From Carnegiea gigantea (taxonomy: Eukaryota; Streptophyta; Magnoliopsida; Caryophyllales; Cactaceae), in NCBI GenBank assembly GCA_029747015.1, contig JAKOGI010002747.1:20001-84000 (forward strand): a stretch of 64,000 bases of DNA, in the 5' to 3' direction. The notes beneath the pieces are model-generated. The model made no database searches and was not told the DNA's origin. It saw only the letters and a program-made list of their open reading frames with translations. Each line of letters starts with the position of its first letter. The first letter of the stretch is position 1. Below, piece by piece: positions 23,111 to 35,126 of the stretch. A program made the translations under genes and the position numbers.

Positions 23111-23959
23111 CTACTGTTTGCGTTACTATTCTTTTTTAGGCTTTCTTCCAAATATTCAAAGTTATTGGACTTTTTTGCAAAGCTAAGCTTATATTTTTTT
23201 TTGGGCTTCTTATAATAACTTTACTGATATTAGTTATTACAATCTACTACTTATATCTCAAATATTATATTTTCTGTGATTAATGACCCACAATACTTAG
23301 CAAAATAATTAGAACTTAATTATAGAGTTTCGACCATTACCTGAACTTAGTCGATGCTGGGTTTCGGCGTTCCTCTAGCTTCTGGTTTAAAAAGATTGTT
23401 AATCTTAATCTCACCTTCTTTAGATCAGGCACAGTACAGATTCGTTTTGTTTGCTATCTCAGACCATAGTCACTAATTGAGTTTTCAATCTTTTTCAAGG
23501 ATAGTGGAACTTTAATAAAAAAATTATAATATTTAAGATATAAGGTTCAATTGAATAACATTTCCTACTGGGAAACTTCTTTTATTGAAAACTCAAAGGT
23601 GGAAATATTACAGTGGAAAGCTTTCAAAAGAGAGTTAAGTTAAGATCATTAGAGATGCTTGCTCATAGAGAAATCAAGAATCCTGACTTCTCTTTTGCTC
23701 AAGAATGCTCAATTGACCGTGTCATTTCTTAGCCCTCGACCTCTCCTTTCATAGAAGGTTGGGGGTACATAGAATTCCTTAATGGCTACGTACATACTGC
23801 TTTTTCACATGGCTACAGTATATAATGATTTTTCACATGACTACAATACATACTAACGAGTACAGTATACTATTTTATTTTACAGACCTAACACTTGTCA
23901 AAATAGTATAATAATAGAGCAACCACTTTTCAGAGCTTTTAAATATTAATAAGACTAGT

Positions 23960-24700
23960 CATCATTATTGAGATTCTGCAAGTCTTCATCTTCAATTATA
24001 TCTGTCAGATCATCATTATTTGGATAATCATTAAAACTTTCATCTAATTGAAGATGCTATAGGTCCCATTTCTCAAACAATTCAAGAAGATATTTCTTTC
24101 CTTTTTCTGATAAGAATTTTTCAGCTCCAATATCAAAGTAATAATCAAAGATATTGTCTGAGACTGCTTCTTCCACCATAATGTATTCTTTATACTCATT
24201 GTCATAAGCGAAAGTAGTATTCCCACAGTGCATTAATGTTTTTCTTTGTTCAATTAATGCCTATTCATGATAAATATTGTAAAAACTGATGGCTCTTACT
24301 AAAGCAGGATCAGTAACAAATCCTCCTTGTTCTGAAAACTATTCTTGTCATTGATCATCGTCGTACTTAACGATCTGAACAAGATAATGGGCTGGTCTGG
24401 CTTTTCTATTTTCATATTCGATTAATGCACAACGTACATCCAAATATAGGGGCCTGCTATATAGAATTTTTGTTGGACCATTAGAAGATGTAAGAATCCA
24501 ATGGATCTTCTTGAACATGCATTATTGGAATTTGGTTAGTGTTGAGAAAAATGGTGACTTTGGATATGGGATTTCCATTAAGTAAATTATCATCTCGTAT
24601 TCCCAAGCTTTAATGAGAGGGTCATTCGGAGAGATTGAATTTATTGGGAAACTAACACTACCAACTCCAAACTTATCAGGAAAATAGATCATTGTACTCC
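23960..24700 (-). pseudogene. EPRV copy 2 downstream region (ORF4/transactivator position)
   Basis: Counterpart of 16440-17140, with the same blocks (SPFFSTLTKFQ.CMFKKIHWI, RARPAHYLVQIVKYDD in this copy, FAYDNEYKEYIMVEEA, FLSEKGKKYLLELFEKWDL, acidic tail DEDLQNLNNDD). The frame is better kept here than in copy 1 but still has stops near the middle. Identity as transactivator is by position only. Confidence 0.55.
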
Positions 24701-24959
24701 AAGACTCTCAAATATCATAAGAATAGATATGAGAGTAAATGATGCAGGCTGCATATCACTCATTGAATTATTTTTCTTGAACATGAGAGCTTATTTTTTT
24801 AGGATATCATAAGGATAACTAAGGTAATTAACTTGTAACTCTAAAAAGAAAAATATTTGGGCTATTAGGTAGGCAGAAGATAGTAAACCAAAGCGTGATC
24901 TACTTTTTGTATGCAATTCCCGATTATCAATAAGGACTTTATTAGAAGGTGAAACCCAT

Positions 24960-26756
24960 TCTAGGAGCAATGGCATTTCACTATGGATTTTCTCCTTTTC
25001 TGGCTGGAAGTCTACTTTGATGATTACCATTGGCGAGTTCTCGAGTTAAACTATCTGCCAGAGAGTTCTTCGATCCCTGTATATGTTCAATAGAGAAGAA
25101 AAATTGATTAAGCCATAATTACCAACGCAGGGGTCCCCCTTGCACTTGCATATCTGATAAATTCTTTTTCACAAACTAAGTATTCCTTTATAATCAGTCC
25201 GAATAAGAAAAGGTTTTGGAGCTAAAAAGATTAAGAACTTTTCAATTCATCTTATGACTGTAGAGATTTCTTATTCCACCATGGGATAGTTGTATTTTGC
25301 CTTATTAAAACTTCAACTGCAATATTTGCAGAGTTTTTTGCCTTCTTTTATTTTGAGTACTACGCTCTAGTGCTCATTGGTGGCATCTGTCTCAAGAACT
25401 AAGTCATCTCCTTCATTAGGCAAATTAAGAATATGAAGATTTTTACACATCTTTTTGAAATTCTGAGCAATCTTTTATCATTGGTGGTCCATGTCCAACT
25501 TCTTTCTTGAGTTTTTACTACAATAGCTTTCTTAGTTTAGCTAAATCTTTAATGAAATCTGAAACATAGGTAAGGAATCCAAGAAATATTTCTAGTTGTT
25601 TCCTGTCTTCAATCCTTTCAGGAAAATTCTCTATTTTTTCCAGAATGTGTTCTGTAGAATGATTTGTCCAGCTTTTATCTCTAGAACTAAGAACTCAATT
25701 TCTTGCTCAGCATAAATGCATTTGTTCTTTCCAACTATAATACTATGATCAATGCATCTTTGGTGACAGCTAAGACATCATCTTTATGCTGTTCTATGAT
25801 TTTGGAAATGACAAGGTATCACCTATGTAAACTAAACAACAATGATTAAGGTCTTTGAAGATGTTATTCATTCTTTTCTGGAACATTTGAGGTTAATTTT
25901 TAAGACAAAATGGCATTACCATCCAGTCATAATGTCCTTGCGTGACACTAAATGTTGTTAAAGGAATGCTTTCCTCATCCATTTTTATCTACCATTCGCT
26001 CCTGTAATCTATTTTTGAGAATCAAGAGGCTCCTTGAATGCTATTGAAAAGGATTATTTTGTCAGATGCATAATAACCATCAAAAACAGTACTACCATTA
26101 CTCTTTTTGTAGTTGATCGTCATTCTTGTCTTTCCTCTTTTTTCTTCTACATGATTTCTTATCATAAAAGTGAGACTGGTGTGAGGACTCTTGCTATTCT
26201 TGATTAATTTTTTATCCAGAAGTTTTTTAATTTGTTTAACGAATTCTTGGATATCCTGATATGCATACACCATTTGTTTGACTCGGATAATAGTATTGGG
26301 ATTTAATAGAGTGATTTTGGCAAATGTTTTATCCTTATCCGAAACCTTTAGAGGATTATCAGAGTAGAGTTCTTTACATAATTTTTTTTGTGTTCAACAA
26401 TCTGCTCTTTTATAGATAGCTTAAACAATGAGATTATCAGTACTATTTCTCGTTGTACCGGCATTACCTTCTCACCACGCTAGCTACGTATAAATTTAAT
26501 TTTCTGATGAGTGTAAGCCTTGCATAATTTTTTAATAGAAACAGTGTGACCATTGATGTAAATATTATTTGATTTATGGTCTGTGTGCATGGAGAACATA
26601 ATCTTTGAAAATTATTTCCAATAATCATATCACAAGAGGGTTTATCAGTAACCAATAGAACTGATGTAATGCATTGAACTCCTTCTAATTCTATAGGTAA
26701 CCCTTCTATAGCTTCTTTGTGACTCATAATGCTATTATCAGCTATTCTCGCTTATA
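24960..26756 (-). pseudogene. EPRV copy 2 protease C-part, RT and RNase H
   Basis: Begins right of the LINE break with a protease C-terminal half that includes CDMIIGNNF (near 26625). The RT follows (best frame 26022-26273 with GKTRMTINYKKSN) and its catalytic box reads YIGD at about 25818-25832, an Asp-to-Gly change of YIDD. RNase H runs to EHIQGSKNSLADSLTREL near 25040-25090. The frame continues past RNase H as a tail (24791-25030). Inactive. Confidence 0.82.
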
Positions 26757-27895
26757 AAGTTTTTTTTTTTTTTGTTTTTGGTAAGAAATGTAAAAATACT
26801 ATCTAGGTAACCCTTCTCTCAAGGGTTCTACCTAGATTATCCTCATAGAGGATACGAAGTAGGTCCCTGTGCGAAACCTCATTCCACACTACTATGGAAT
26901 GTAATGACAGACTATACTTTGCTAACTAATCGGCTGCACAATTTCCTTGCCTAAAGATATGAGTGATACGAACATTGTTACACAGTTGACTATAAGTGTG
27001 AATATCCTGTACTAGAACTCAGATCTCCCATGGCACTTGAATGTGACCTTGGACTGCTTGAATGATAGTTTTATTGTCTCCCTCAATATGAATGTCAGTA
27101 AAACCTGCTTGTACTACTGCTTTGATATCATTTCGCATAGCTGTTGCTTCTGCTATCAAAACTGACGCTACTCCCAAGTAGAATGCTGCTGCTTGAATAA
27201 ATCTACCTTCCCAATTACGAAGAATGAACCATCGTGCTGTTCCTTGTGAAGTTTTGGATCCATCAAAGTTGATTTTGATGGCTTCGCCTTGTGGTCGCCT
27301 CCAGGCTACCCAGTGAGTCTTCTTACGTTTGGTGGCTGACTGATTTAGGGTTGGTGAATGGAGTGATTATGTGACTTTATGACGAATACGCCATTCGGTG
27401 CTAGCTTTTTTTACTCTTAGTAATGTTCTTTCTGGACTAGGTGTTCTGGTTTTCCATATGCTCCATAGTAACACACTCAGTCTATCAAGTTTAACTGCAG
27501 GGGTAGCAGTTCTACCACTAGATAGCCTTTATAAAATACTATTTTGGTGGCTAGATATGAAACTAGAATCTATCCAATTATAGGAGACTACTAGTCTCCA
27601 AATCTCCTGTAACCTTGGACAATGCAGGAGCAAGTGATCCACATCCTCCCTCTCAGATTGACAAAAAGGGTAAAGAGGATCAATATTCATACCTCTTTTA
27701 ACTAGAGTTCCTTTAGTAGGAAGCGATGCATGACAAAGTTGCCAAAGAAAAATTTAACTTTGGCATGATGTCCAATTTCCAAATCCAATTATATCCCCAA
27801 ACTAATGGGCTACCAGAATTTAAACCTTATGCTGCCCAAGCCGCAGATTTTGTAGAGAATTCACCATTACCAGACAATCACCATTACCAGAAACA
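26757..27895 (-). mobile_element. LINE 3' fragment inserted in EPRV copy 2 protease
   Basis: A 1.14 kb insertion absent from copy 1. On the minus strand it encodes the zinc-binding domain that follows plant L1 reverse transcriptases (LPTKGTLVKRGMNIDPLYPF, C..SEREDVDHLLLHCP near 27600-27730), then an RNase H-like domain (INFDGSKTSQGT, near 27265; AEATAMRNDI; EGDNKTIIQAVQG), and ends in a poly-A tail seen as T14 at 26759-26772. 5'-truncated: no RT core. A direct CACCATTACCAGA duplication at its 5' border (27864-27892) may reflect the insertion, but no matching copy is seen at the poly-A side. Confidence 0.85.
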
Positions 27896-28085
27896 TTTTT
27901 AACTTTTTTCCACAAATTCTGGAAATAATGATTTGTTCCCAAAGCATACAGAATAACCACTATCTATATAAGTTACACAATTCATAAATATTATGTCCCT
28001 CCTAGCATATGTTTATTGGGATATAGATACTATTAGAATTTATGTTGGTGACTTCATATATATCTCTATGGTCATATTTTTGACT
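27896..28085 (-). pseudogene. EPRV copy 2 protease N-part
   Basis: Holds the aspartic protease active site YIDSG (about 27956-27972), the counterpart of 19288-19300 in copy 1. The LINE fragment separates it from the rest of the protease domain. Confidence 0.75.
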
Positions 28086-29240
28086 AATTTATCCTATAAA
28101 AATTGGCTCACTAATTCTTATTTTGTACCCAATTACCTTTTTATCTAGACTTATATTTCGATCTATACTGGATCTTGCAGATTTAAAACTCATTCTACTC
28201 ATTTTACTTGCTATACTAATTACATCATATTCTTTAAGCTCTTCTTTAGTTGATAAAGATCCTTCTTCCCATTCTGATCTTGTACTCATTCTTCTTAACA
28301 ATTGGGCTTTGATGGTAATTTTACCAATCTCATCAATTTTTATTATATTTTTCTTATTGATTTTTGCACGGTTGGCAAAGCTAGAAATCCACAAATGATC
28401 AATCTTTATCTCATGTGGATTGGATTTAATCCTCTGAGTCTTTTGCATACGGGTAGGACTTTCAAAATTTTCTACCTCTATCATTGTGGCCTTAGTCTTT
28501 GCATCTATGGTATTATGCAATTTGTGGATAATTTTCTAAAATATCCTTAATGGATATCCTCCTCTTTTCATATACATCTCAACTATTTTTATCTTAAGTG
28601 ATGAGAAGTTTTTGGCAAATTCGTCTTTTAAGCTCACATAATATTCAGGTCGACAATTGAATCCTATCGATCCATTACATAAATTAGTCTTAATCCTTGT
28701 GATAATTTGATTATTAAATTTGGTATACCTAATATCACAGAGTAAAACATAAAGATCAATATCTTTACTATAATATTGTAATGGAGTAATTTACACTTGG
28801 CACTTCCAACATGAATATGCCTATACTTTCTATCTTTGTTATGCTTAAGAATATTTTACCAATTAATGAGATTTACTTCTCCGATATCATACTCATAGTC
28901 TTTTATCTCTAAATCTCCTTCCACTATTTCGCACACATACTTAGTCTTTAATTGAAAGATGGATTTTTTATAGATCATATCTTTCTGAATTATGGGAAGA
29001 ACCTAATCTACTTTAACTTCCTCGTGATCATTGTCTACGCCAAACTCTTCTCCTTGAAGATCACCAAGAATAACCCAGCTACTTTCCATCATGTGACTTG
29101 TTTCTGTATAATCACTTTCTTCATATTCATTGTCCACTATAATTTCAACAATCCCTTTGTTGTTATTTAGGGCTAGGTCTAGTGCCTCATCTTCACTAAA
29201 CTCAACACAATCTAGGCTACCTAAGGTCTCAATAAGTTTG
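28086..29240 (-). pseudogene. EPRV copy 2 movement protein and linkers
   Basis: Movement-protein core at 28600-28880 (Y-S-V-I-L-G/ R-Y-T-K-F-N-N-Q-I-I-T block, N-G-S-I-G-F-N-C strand, YYVSLKDEFAKNFSSLKI). A 143-codon open stretch follows (28089-28520; MIEVENFESPTRMQKTQRIK), Ser/Lys-rich, matching the same place in copy 1. An acidic linker (29000-29230) joins it to the coat zinc knuckle. Confidence 0.65.
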
Positions 29241-29249
29241 TTATTTTCC

Positions 29250-30700
29250 TATTTTTGCATTAATTAGCAGAATGTCCTACTTCTCTGCATGCCCAACATT
29301 TGCAGTTGTTTTTCTCTGCAGGACAATAAGCTGCTTTCCTAAAAAATCTACGTTTTTTAGGACTTGGTTTGTTGTAATACTTTCTTTTATATTTATCTCC
29401 CTTTTGCTTATTAAAGCTCTTTTTCTTATAAAATTTTCTCTTTCATCTCCTTTCAGGTTCTTTTCCCCATTGGTGAGGTGAATCCCAGTAAGTTAGGAAT
29501 TGATTCTTAATTTTCTTTTACTTTTGGAGATAGAGACATCGATCATTGACCCATTTTCTAAAATAAGAGATTCTCAAACCAAGGGTATCAATGACATCAG
29601 CGCGTTCAAGCCATGCAATATATTTTTCATTAATTATAGAATTTATCAGATATGGCAATTTGCCATAAAACATACCAACATTAGTTTCATTATGCCCAAT
29701 TTTGTAATAATATTGACTAAATTCATCAATATAATTTTTCAGATATCTCATATCATATAGTTCTATATCATTAATCTTTCTCTGTCATTATCTTACCTTT
29801 TCTTTAGGGTCAAGTTTGGCTCCGATAAATTCAATTTCAATTTTCTTACATCGATTTTTAAACATTGCAGCTAGGGTTTCCATCATTCTTAATGTATTTT
29901 TACCATCTTCATTTAATAAATCATACCAATTAGCTATTGTGTCAGAAAAACTATGTTCAATGTAATTTAGAAAATTTACAGCAGTCCATGTAGTATTTAG
30001 GTTTAAGACAGTATTCATGCCTCTTTTTCAATGTTCCAATATTTCTTCTCTATTATGAGTTCCATCTATGTTTAAGATATAACCCGTCTGACTAATTGGG
30101 GTAAGGCCAACTTCTTCAATGGTTGTAGTTTTCATTGGGATGAACTCGAAGGAAAAATTGGTTGCACGTCCTGCTAGAACGTATCTAGGTCTTATAAAAT
30201 GAGTATTTCTTTGAGAAGGTTCACCAAATTTTTCAGGTTTTGAAGCAACATTGTTAATCAGGTTGATCTCTATCTCACTTAAGTTGAGTTCTGCTCCGAT
30301 TTCATTAATCTCATCTTCAGCAGTCATTTTATCATATTTTTTATCTAATTTTCTTCTAATTTCTTCTAAGGGTAAATATGAAGATCTTCTAGTTTAATGA
30401 GGTTCATCTACTGATATATTTCTTCTTCTAATAAGATACTATTAGTCGCTTTATTATCATCAGATAAAACGTTATATTTACCACTAATTGCGCCCATGAT
30501 CTTGTTTAATTCTTCTGGATCTGTTCTTTCTTGAACATAATCTGTAGTTGTTCAAGAGTACACTGCTTATACTCCATCTTCTTCTTCTTTTTCTATTTTT
30601 TCAGTCAATTTTCACCTAATTTTTCTCCTACTTTTTTTTGGATTTTTATATCATGCAAGGGGAACGGAATTTTATTTTTTGGGTTTTGGGAAGGATATTT
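29250..30700 (-). pseudogene. EPRV copy 2 coat protein region with zinc knuckle
   Basis: Counterpart of 20555-22087. Pieces: 30028-30327 (acidic, ends at HNREEILEHW), 29788-30018 (NWYDLLNEDGKNTLRMMETL, AAMFKNRCKKIEIEFIGAK), 29518-29751 (YLKNYIDEFSQYYYKIGHNE, YIAWLERADVIDTLG), then the knuckle NCKCWACREVGHSAN-x-C near 29258-29310 with all Cys and the His kept but a stop next to the last Cys. Frame breaks lie between these pieces. Confidence 0.75.
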
Positions 30701-31026
30701 ATGCTGAAATGGAGTACTAACACTCTACTGGAATTAGTTTTTCGCTATGTCTTACTTCGTTAACTGGAGAGAGGTGAATTACAGATAATTACTTTTTAAG
30801 CTCTTTAACTTCAATCTAAAATTTCACTAATTCTGCTTTTAATTCTAACACTATATCAGTGATATAGTTTAATTCAGGCGCTATTCGAAAAAGGTCTTCT
30901 GGTGAATGAACAATATGCGAATAATTAGGTCCCAGGCAAGGAGGTGATTATTCAAACATTAATCATAATTAATTAGCCTAATTCATCATTAATTAGCTTG
31001 ATTATCTTAATTATTTTTGGTCACAT

Positions 31027-31039
31027 GGCTCTGATACTA
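31027..31039 (-). other. Pararetroviral primer-binding site, copy 2 (mutated)
   Basis: Minus-strand TAGTATCAGAGCC, one mismatch to the initiator Met-tRNA complement; same position relative to the coat region as in copy 1. Confidence 0.8.
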
Positions 31040-31195
31040 ATTGAAAGAGGGCGTTGAGTAGTACTTATAAGCAGAAAACTGTAAGCACAATTTTTGGATT
31101 TTCGAAATTAAGTTTTTAAGGATTAGGGTTAAAATGCAAATTTTAAAAGTTTAGGGTGCTTTATGCAATTTAACAAGTTAAGTTTGGTCACTTTT

Positions 31196-31255
31196 GGTTC
31201 TAGGAAATATTTGCCCAAACTTGGATGGACCTCGAAATATTTTCCCAAAATTATC
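31196..31255 (-). repeat. Leader 3' arm, EPRV copy 2
   Basis: Inverted partner of 23055-23110, beyond the primer-binding site. A second shorter motif of the same kind (CCCAAACCTCGATGGAC, 31273-31289) follows. Confidence 0.65.
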
Positions 31256-31309
31256 GGGTTAGGAAAATATTAGCCCAAACCTCGATGGACTTGGGAGTAA
31301 TTTATCTAC

Positions 31310-34300
31310 GTAGTGTATGATGGTAATTCGTATCCCAACTTAGCCAACTAATCAACTGTCAGATTAGTTTCACGATAATTGTGTGATAGAGTAAACTATA
31401 CCATTTGATTCAGAGAATGTGAGATGTCTTTCACGATGAGATTAATCTTCTAAGGCATGGTTATCATCCCTTTAATAGCTTAAATGATGGTTATGTTGTC
31501 TCCTTCAATAATTAAATGCTTGAATCCTGCTATTGTCGCTTCATGTAACCCATCACGCAATGTTCGTGCTTCAACCATTAGGATTAAAGAATCTCCATAG
31601 GGTGCTGCATGTGCCCGTCTTAAGTAAGTTGCCCGCCCAGTCTTTGAAGATGAATCCACCCGTCGCCGAGTTGTGGATGTGATATCCATCAAAATTAAGT
31701 TTGACGAATCCCCGAGGGGGGCATTCCACCTCACAATAAAGCTTGAGGTGGAACGTGGAAGATTTACCCCCTAGCTCCAACATGCAAGTTCAGATTTCCT
31801 GTTCGGAAAATGCTTTCTTTGCATTAATTAGTAATCTAATGAGGTTAAAAGGCTTATTTTGAAAAACCATGTCATTTTTCCTTTCCACATGCTCCATAAT
31901 AAAATAGCTACGCTTCTCATGATCTGTGAGTTAGTATTTTGGCAGTATTGCATGATTAGATGAGCTAAACATTGATGACCTACAACAACAACAACAACAA
32001 CTCCCAGTGTAGGTCCCGCTTTCGCGGGGTCTGGGGAGATCCAGCTGTAGGCAACCTTATCCCTACCGGTATTTCTACCTATAAACATTGATGACATAAT
32101 GGTACATTATGCATGGGCACCCAGTTATGCTGTTGTGCTATGTTCCAAACTCTTCTTGTAATAGAACATTCCCAAAATACTTGATTTGTACTTTCAATGT
32201 CATCCCCACAAAGTGGGCAAGAGCAGTCAATTGGCATACCTTTTCATGAGGTCTCAACGTAGTGGTAATGCATTATGTAGTTTCTGCCACAGAAATAACT
32301 TAATCGTTGGCATCACATCCAATTTCCAAATCTAGTTAAAGGTCCATCTTCGATCATTATATTCACAATTCTTATGTGTCGCCCATGTAGTAGCTTTGGT
32401 ATTAAATTGACCAGAGCCCATGAATCCCCAATAAATAGTGTCGTCGGCCTCTATTTGAGACAATGGTATTCCAATAATTTTCTGAATTATAACTTCCTTT
32501 GTAACTAGCCGTCGAATTTTATGGGCATCTCAGCATTTATGACTCGATATGACATTATAAACTCTAAGATCAGGATTAGAAACTATGGATGTATCAATGC
32601 CGAAGATATCCACAAGGTTAGCATTGTCCAATTGTCCCACCAAAACATAATTCAATCACCCTTACCCACATTCCATCTAATGCCTATTCTAAGGAATGTC
32701 CTACTTCTTAACACACTTTTTCGCACAGGAGAGTCTGAACTTCTTACTTGGCATTCTACTAAACTACCTGATTTGAGGTATTTGTATTTCATAATAGAAG
32801 TCTATAAACCCTCATGCCTCCTTAATAACTTTCAAGCTAATTTAGCTTGAAAAGCTAAGTTGACCGTATTTGCTTTTTTTAATCCCAATCCACCAAAACT
32901 TTTAGGTTGACATATTTTATCCCAAGCTACCATTGGTAAACCATAATGTTTCGCAGACTTCTTGCAGAAGAACCGTCTATTAATCCTATCAGACATTGTA
33001 GTCGTCCTTTTTTGTAATTCGAAACATTGTATTGTATGCAATGGTAGAGATTCAAGGGTAGATTGAATAAGCACTGCTCTCCCTGCCTTTGACAAGTTGT
33101 TCACTTTCCAAGATTCCGTCCTGGACTTTGCTTTCCTTAAAGTGTCAAAGAATGTCGATCCTTTAGATTTTCTTGAAACACGGGACAACCTAAATACTTT
33201 CCCAAGGACTCTCTTTGTGGGATGTTAAAGATGGCTAGAACTGTCTGTTTTTGAAAGGAATAGACATTTCTAGATACAACAATGGACGACTTATGAAGAT
33301 TAATAAGCTGTCATGAGGGTTTATAGAATTCATCCATCACTTGCTCCAGTTTTATACAAGAAGTAAATTTCATTTTGCAAAATAAAAGGCTATCATAAAC
33401 AAAAAATAAGCAGGGAATGGTTGGTGTTCTAGGGGAGATCTAAACACCCACGCCAGACTTTGTGTTAGTGGCAAGTTTACATAATGCAGAACAGAAAACA
33501 TTCATACACATGATGAATAGGTATGGTGACAAAGGATCTCCTTGCCTGATTCCTCTGGATGGTGTAAAAAAACCATGGGAGGAATTGTTAATTAGCAAAG
33601 AATAAGACAATGTTGTTACACATTCTTTAATCCACCCTATCCATTTAGAATGAAATCCCATTTGGGTTAGACATGCAAACAGAAAATCTCATTCAAGCTG
33701 ATCATATGCCTTTCTATATCAAGTTTAATGGCTGCCAAGCCGTTTTCCCTTTGGACATTTTGAACTTGTGCATGATCTCATAAGTGATGAGAATATTATC
33801 CTGGATTGATCTCCCAGAAATAAAGGCACTCTGGAAAGGTGACACTAACTTAATTATCCAACGTCTTAAATGCGATACTAGAACTTTATAGGTGATCTTG
33901 TAAATAGTTGAGCACGGACTAATCGAGCGATTGTGCGATGTCATCTAAGGTTGTTTCATCTTAGGTATTAAAGTAATAAAGGTATGATTGAATTCTTTTA
34001 GAATCTTACCATGCTAAAAGAAGTCTTTAATACAATCCACTAATTCTCCACCAATAAGGTCTCAATAATTCCAAAAGAAACCTGCGCCAAAACCATCTGG
34101 ACCAGGTGTCTTATTAGGGTTGATGTCAAATAGTGCATTTCTAATTTCTTCTTTTGTTGGCATCTGGGTTAACATATCATTATCTTACTGTATGACTAAG
34201 GTGGGTAGCCCCAAATCAGGGAATGTTCTTTGGTGCAGTAAACAGATTTAAACCTTTCCAAGTAATCTGTTAAAAAAATTTGCTTAATGGTAAGAGGATC

Positions 34301-35126
34301 ATCAATCGAAATACCACCGTCATATTTTAATTTAGTGATTTCCCGTCTTTTTCCTAGACAACCGTCCCCAGTACTTTTTATTAAATAATAGCATCTTCTC
34401 CTTTTGTTTAATAAGCCGCTGAAGCCAATTATTCAGACGAAGACTCATCGATTTCTCTAGTAATTTGTCTTCCACATACATAATTTATCCAAATTACGCT
34501 TAACTTTATCTTGAAAAATGCCAAAGGTTGATTTAGCCCATGGTTTGATGTTGTTTTTTATGGCTTTAATTTTTTGTGCGAATTTAAGCATCTTGGTTCC
34601 TTTGATTGTGGTTTCCCAATTCCTAGAGATAATGTGGTCAACCGCCTGATATTTAGTCCAAAAGTTTTGAAAATGAAAAGGTAGTGGGTTGCGCTGAAAT
34701 TTCTCTTAATCCGTGCTGATAATAATAGGACGGTGATCAAAAATGTGAATGAACCATGGGTAGTTCGTAGGTTTGGATATAAACTAACACAGTCTTCCCG
34801 CGCTATGCCTCTATCGAGTCTTTCAAATATCCATGATCCATTAATGCGTTTTTTCCATGCAAAAGCTTTACCATTAAAAACAATTGATTCTGCTTGTACA
34901 GTGGTCAAGAAGGATGTGAGGCATTCCGTCGTTCGTAACGGAGGAGGAGTACCCTCTTGTTTATCAGTTAGCAATTTTAGTTCGTTAAACTCACCAACTA
35001 AAATCCATGGTAAGTCGATGGCATTATTCATTTGTATTAAATGAGCCCCAAAGGAGTCTTTCTCTCTAGCCTGAGTGGGCCCATAAACTCCTGAAATCAG
35101 AATGTTTTTTGAGTTGTCTGGATCAG
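31310..35126 (-). mobile_element. LINE (L1-type), 3' part
   Basis: Minus strand, sense order: remainder of the AP-type endonuclease (34700-35126: ILISGVYGPTQ, WILVGEFNELKLLTDKQEG, WIFERLDRGIA), reverse transcriptase (QSAFISGRSIQDNILITYE near 33800; TPSRGIRQGDPLSPYLF near 33540; RT box FVYD near 33392-33403 where FADD is expected), the thumb (LSKAGRAVLIQSTLESLP near 33070), a zinc-binding domain (CPLCGDDIESTN near 32200), and an RNase H-like domain (VKLNFDGYHIHN near 31690; EARTLRDGLHEA). Many stops: an old copy. The 5' part continues at 48589 because an Athila-like element sits between. A SINE interrupts it at 31980-32081. No clear poly-A tail is left at 31310. Confidence 0.88.
31980..32081 (-). 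mobile_element. Short SINE copy A
   Basis: 102 bp between perfect 14 bp duplications TAAACATTGATGAC (31966-31979 and 32082-32095). In sense (minus) it runs from AGGTAGAAATACCGGTAGGG through a CCCCGCGAAAGCGGG palindrome to a (TTG)n tail. It resembles the 3' half of tRNA-derived Au-like plant SINEs. No pol III A or B box is visible. Confidence 0.82.

Larger units (their letters stand above)
23010..31307 (-). mobile_element. Endogenous pararetrovirus, copy 2
   Basis: Same orientation, gene order and ends as copy 1: leader 3' arm, primer site (31027-31039), coat region, movement protein, protease, RT, RNase H, downstream region, weak TATA, leader 5' arm. It is longer because of a LINE fragment (26757-27895) and about 200 extra bases between the primer site and the coat region (around 30800-31020) that copy 1 has lost. 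It is clearly diverged from copy 1 and heavily interrupted. It stops at about 31307, against the 3' end of a LINE. Confidence 0.87.
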
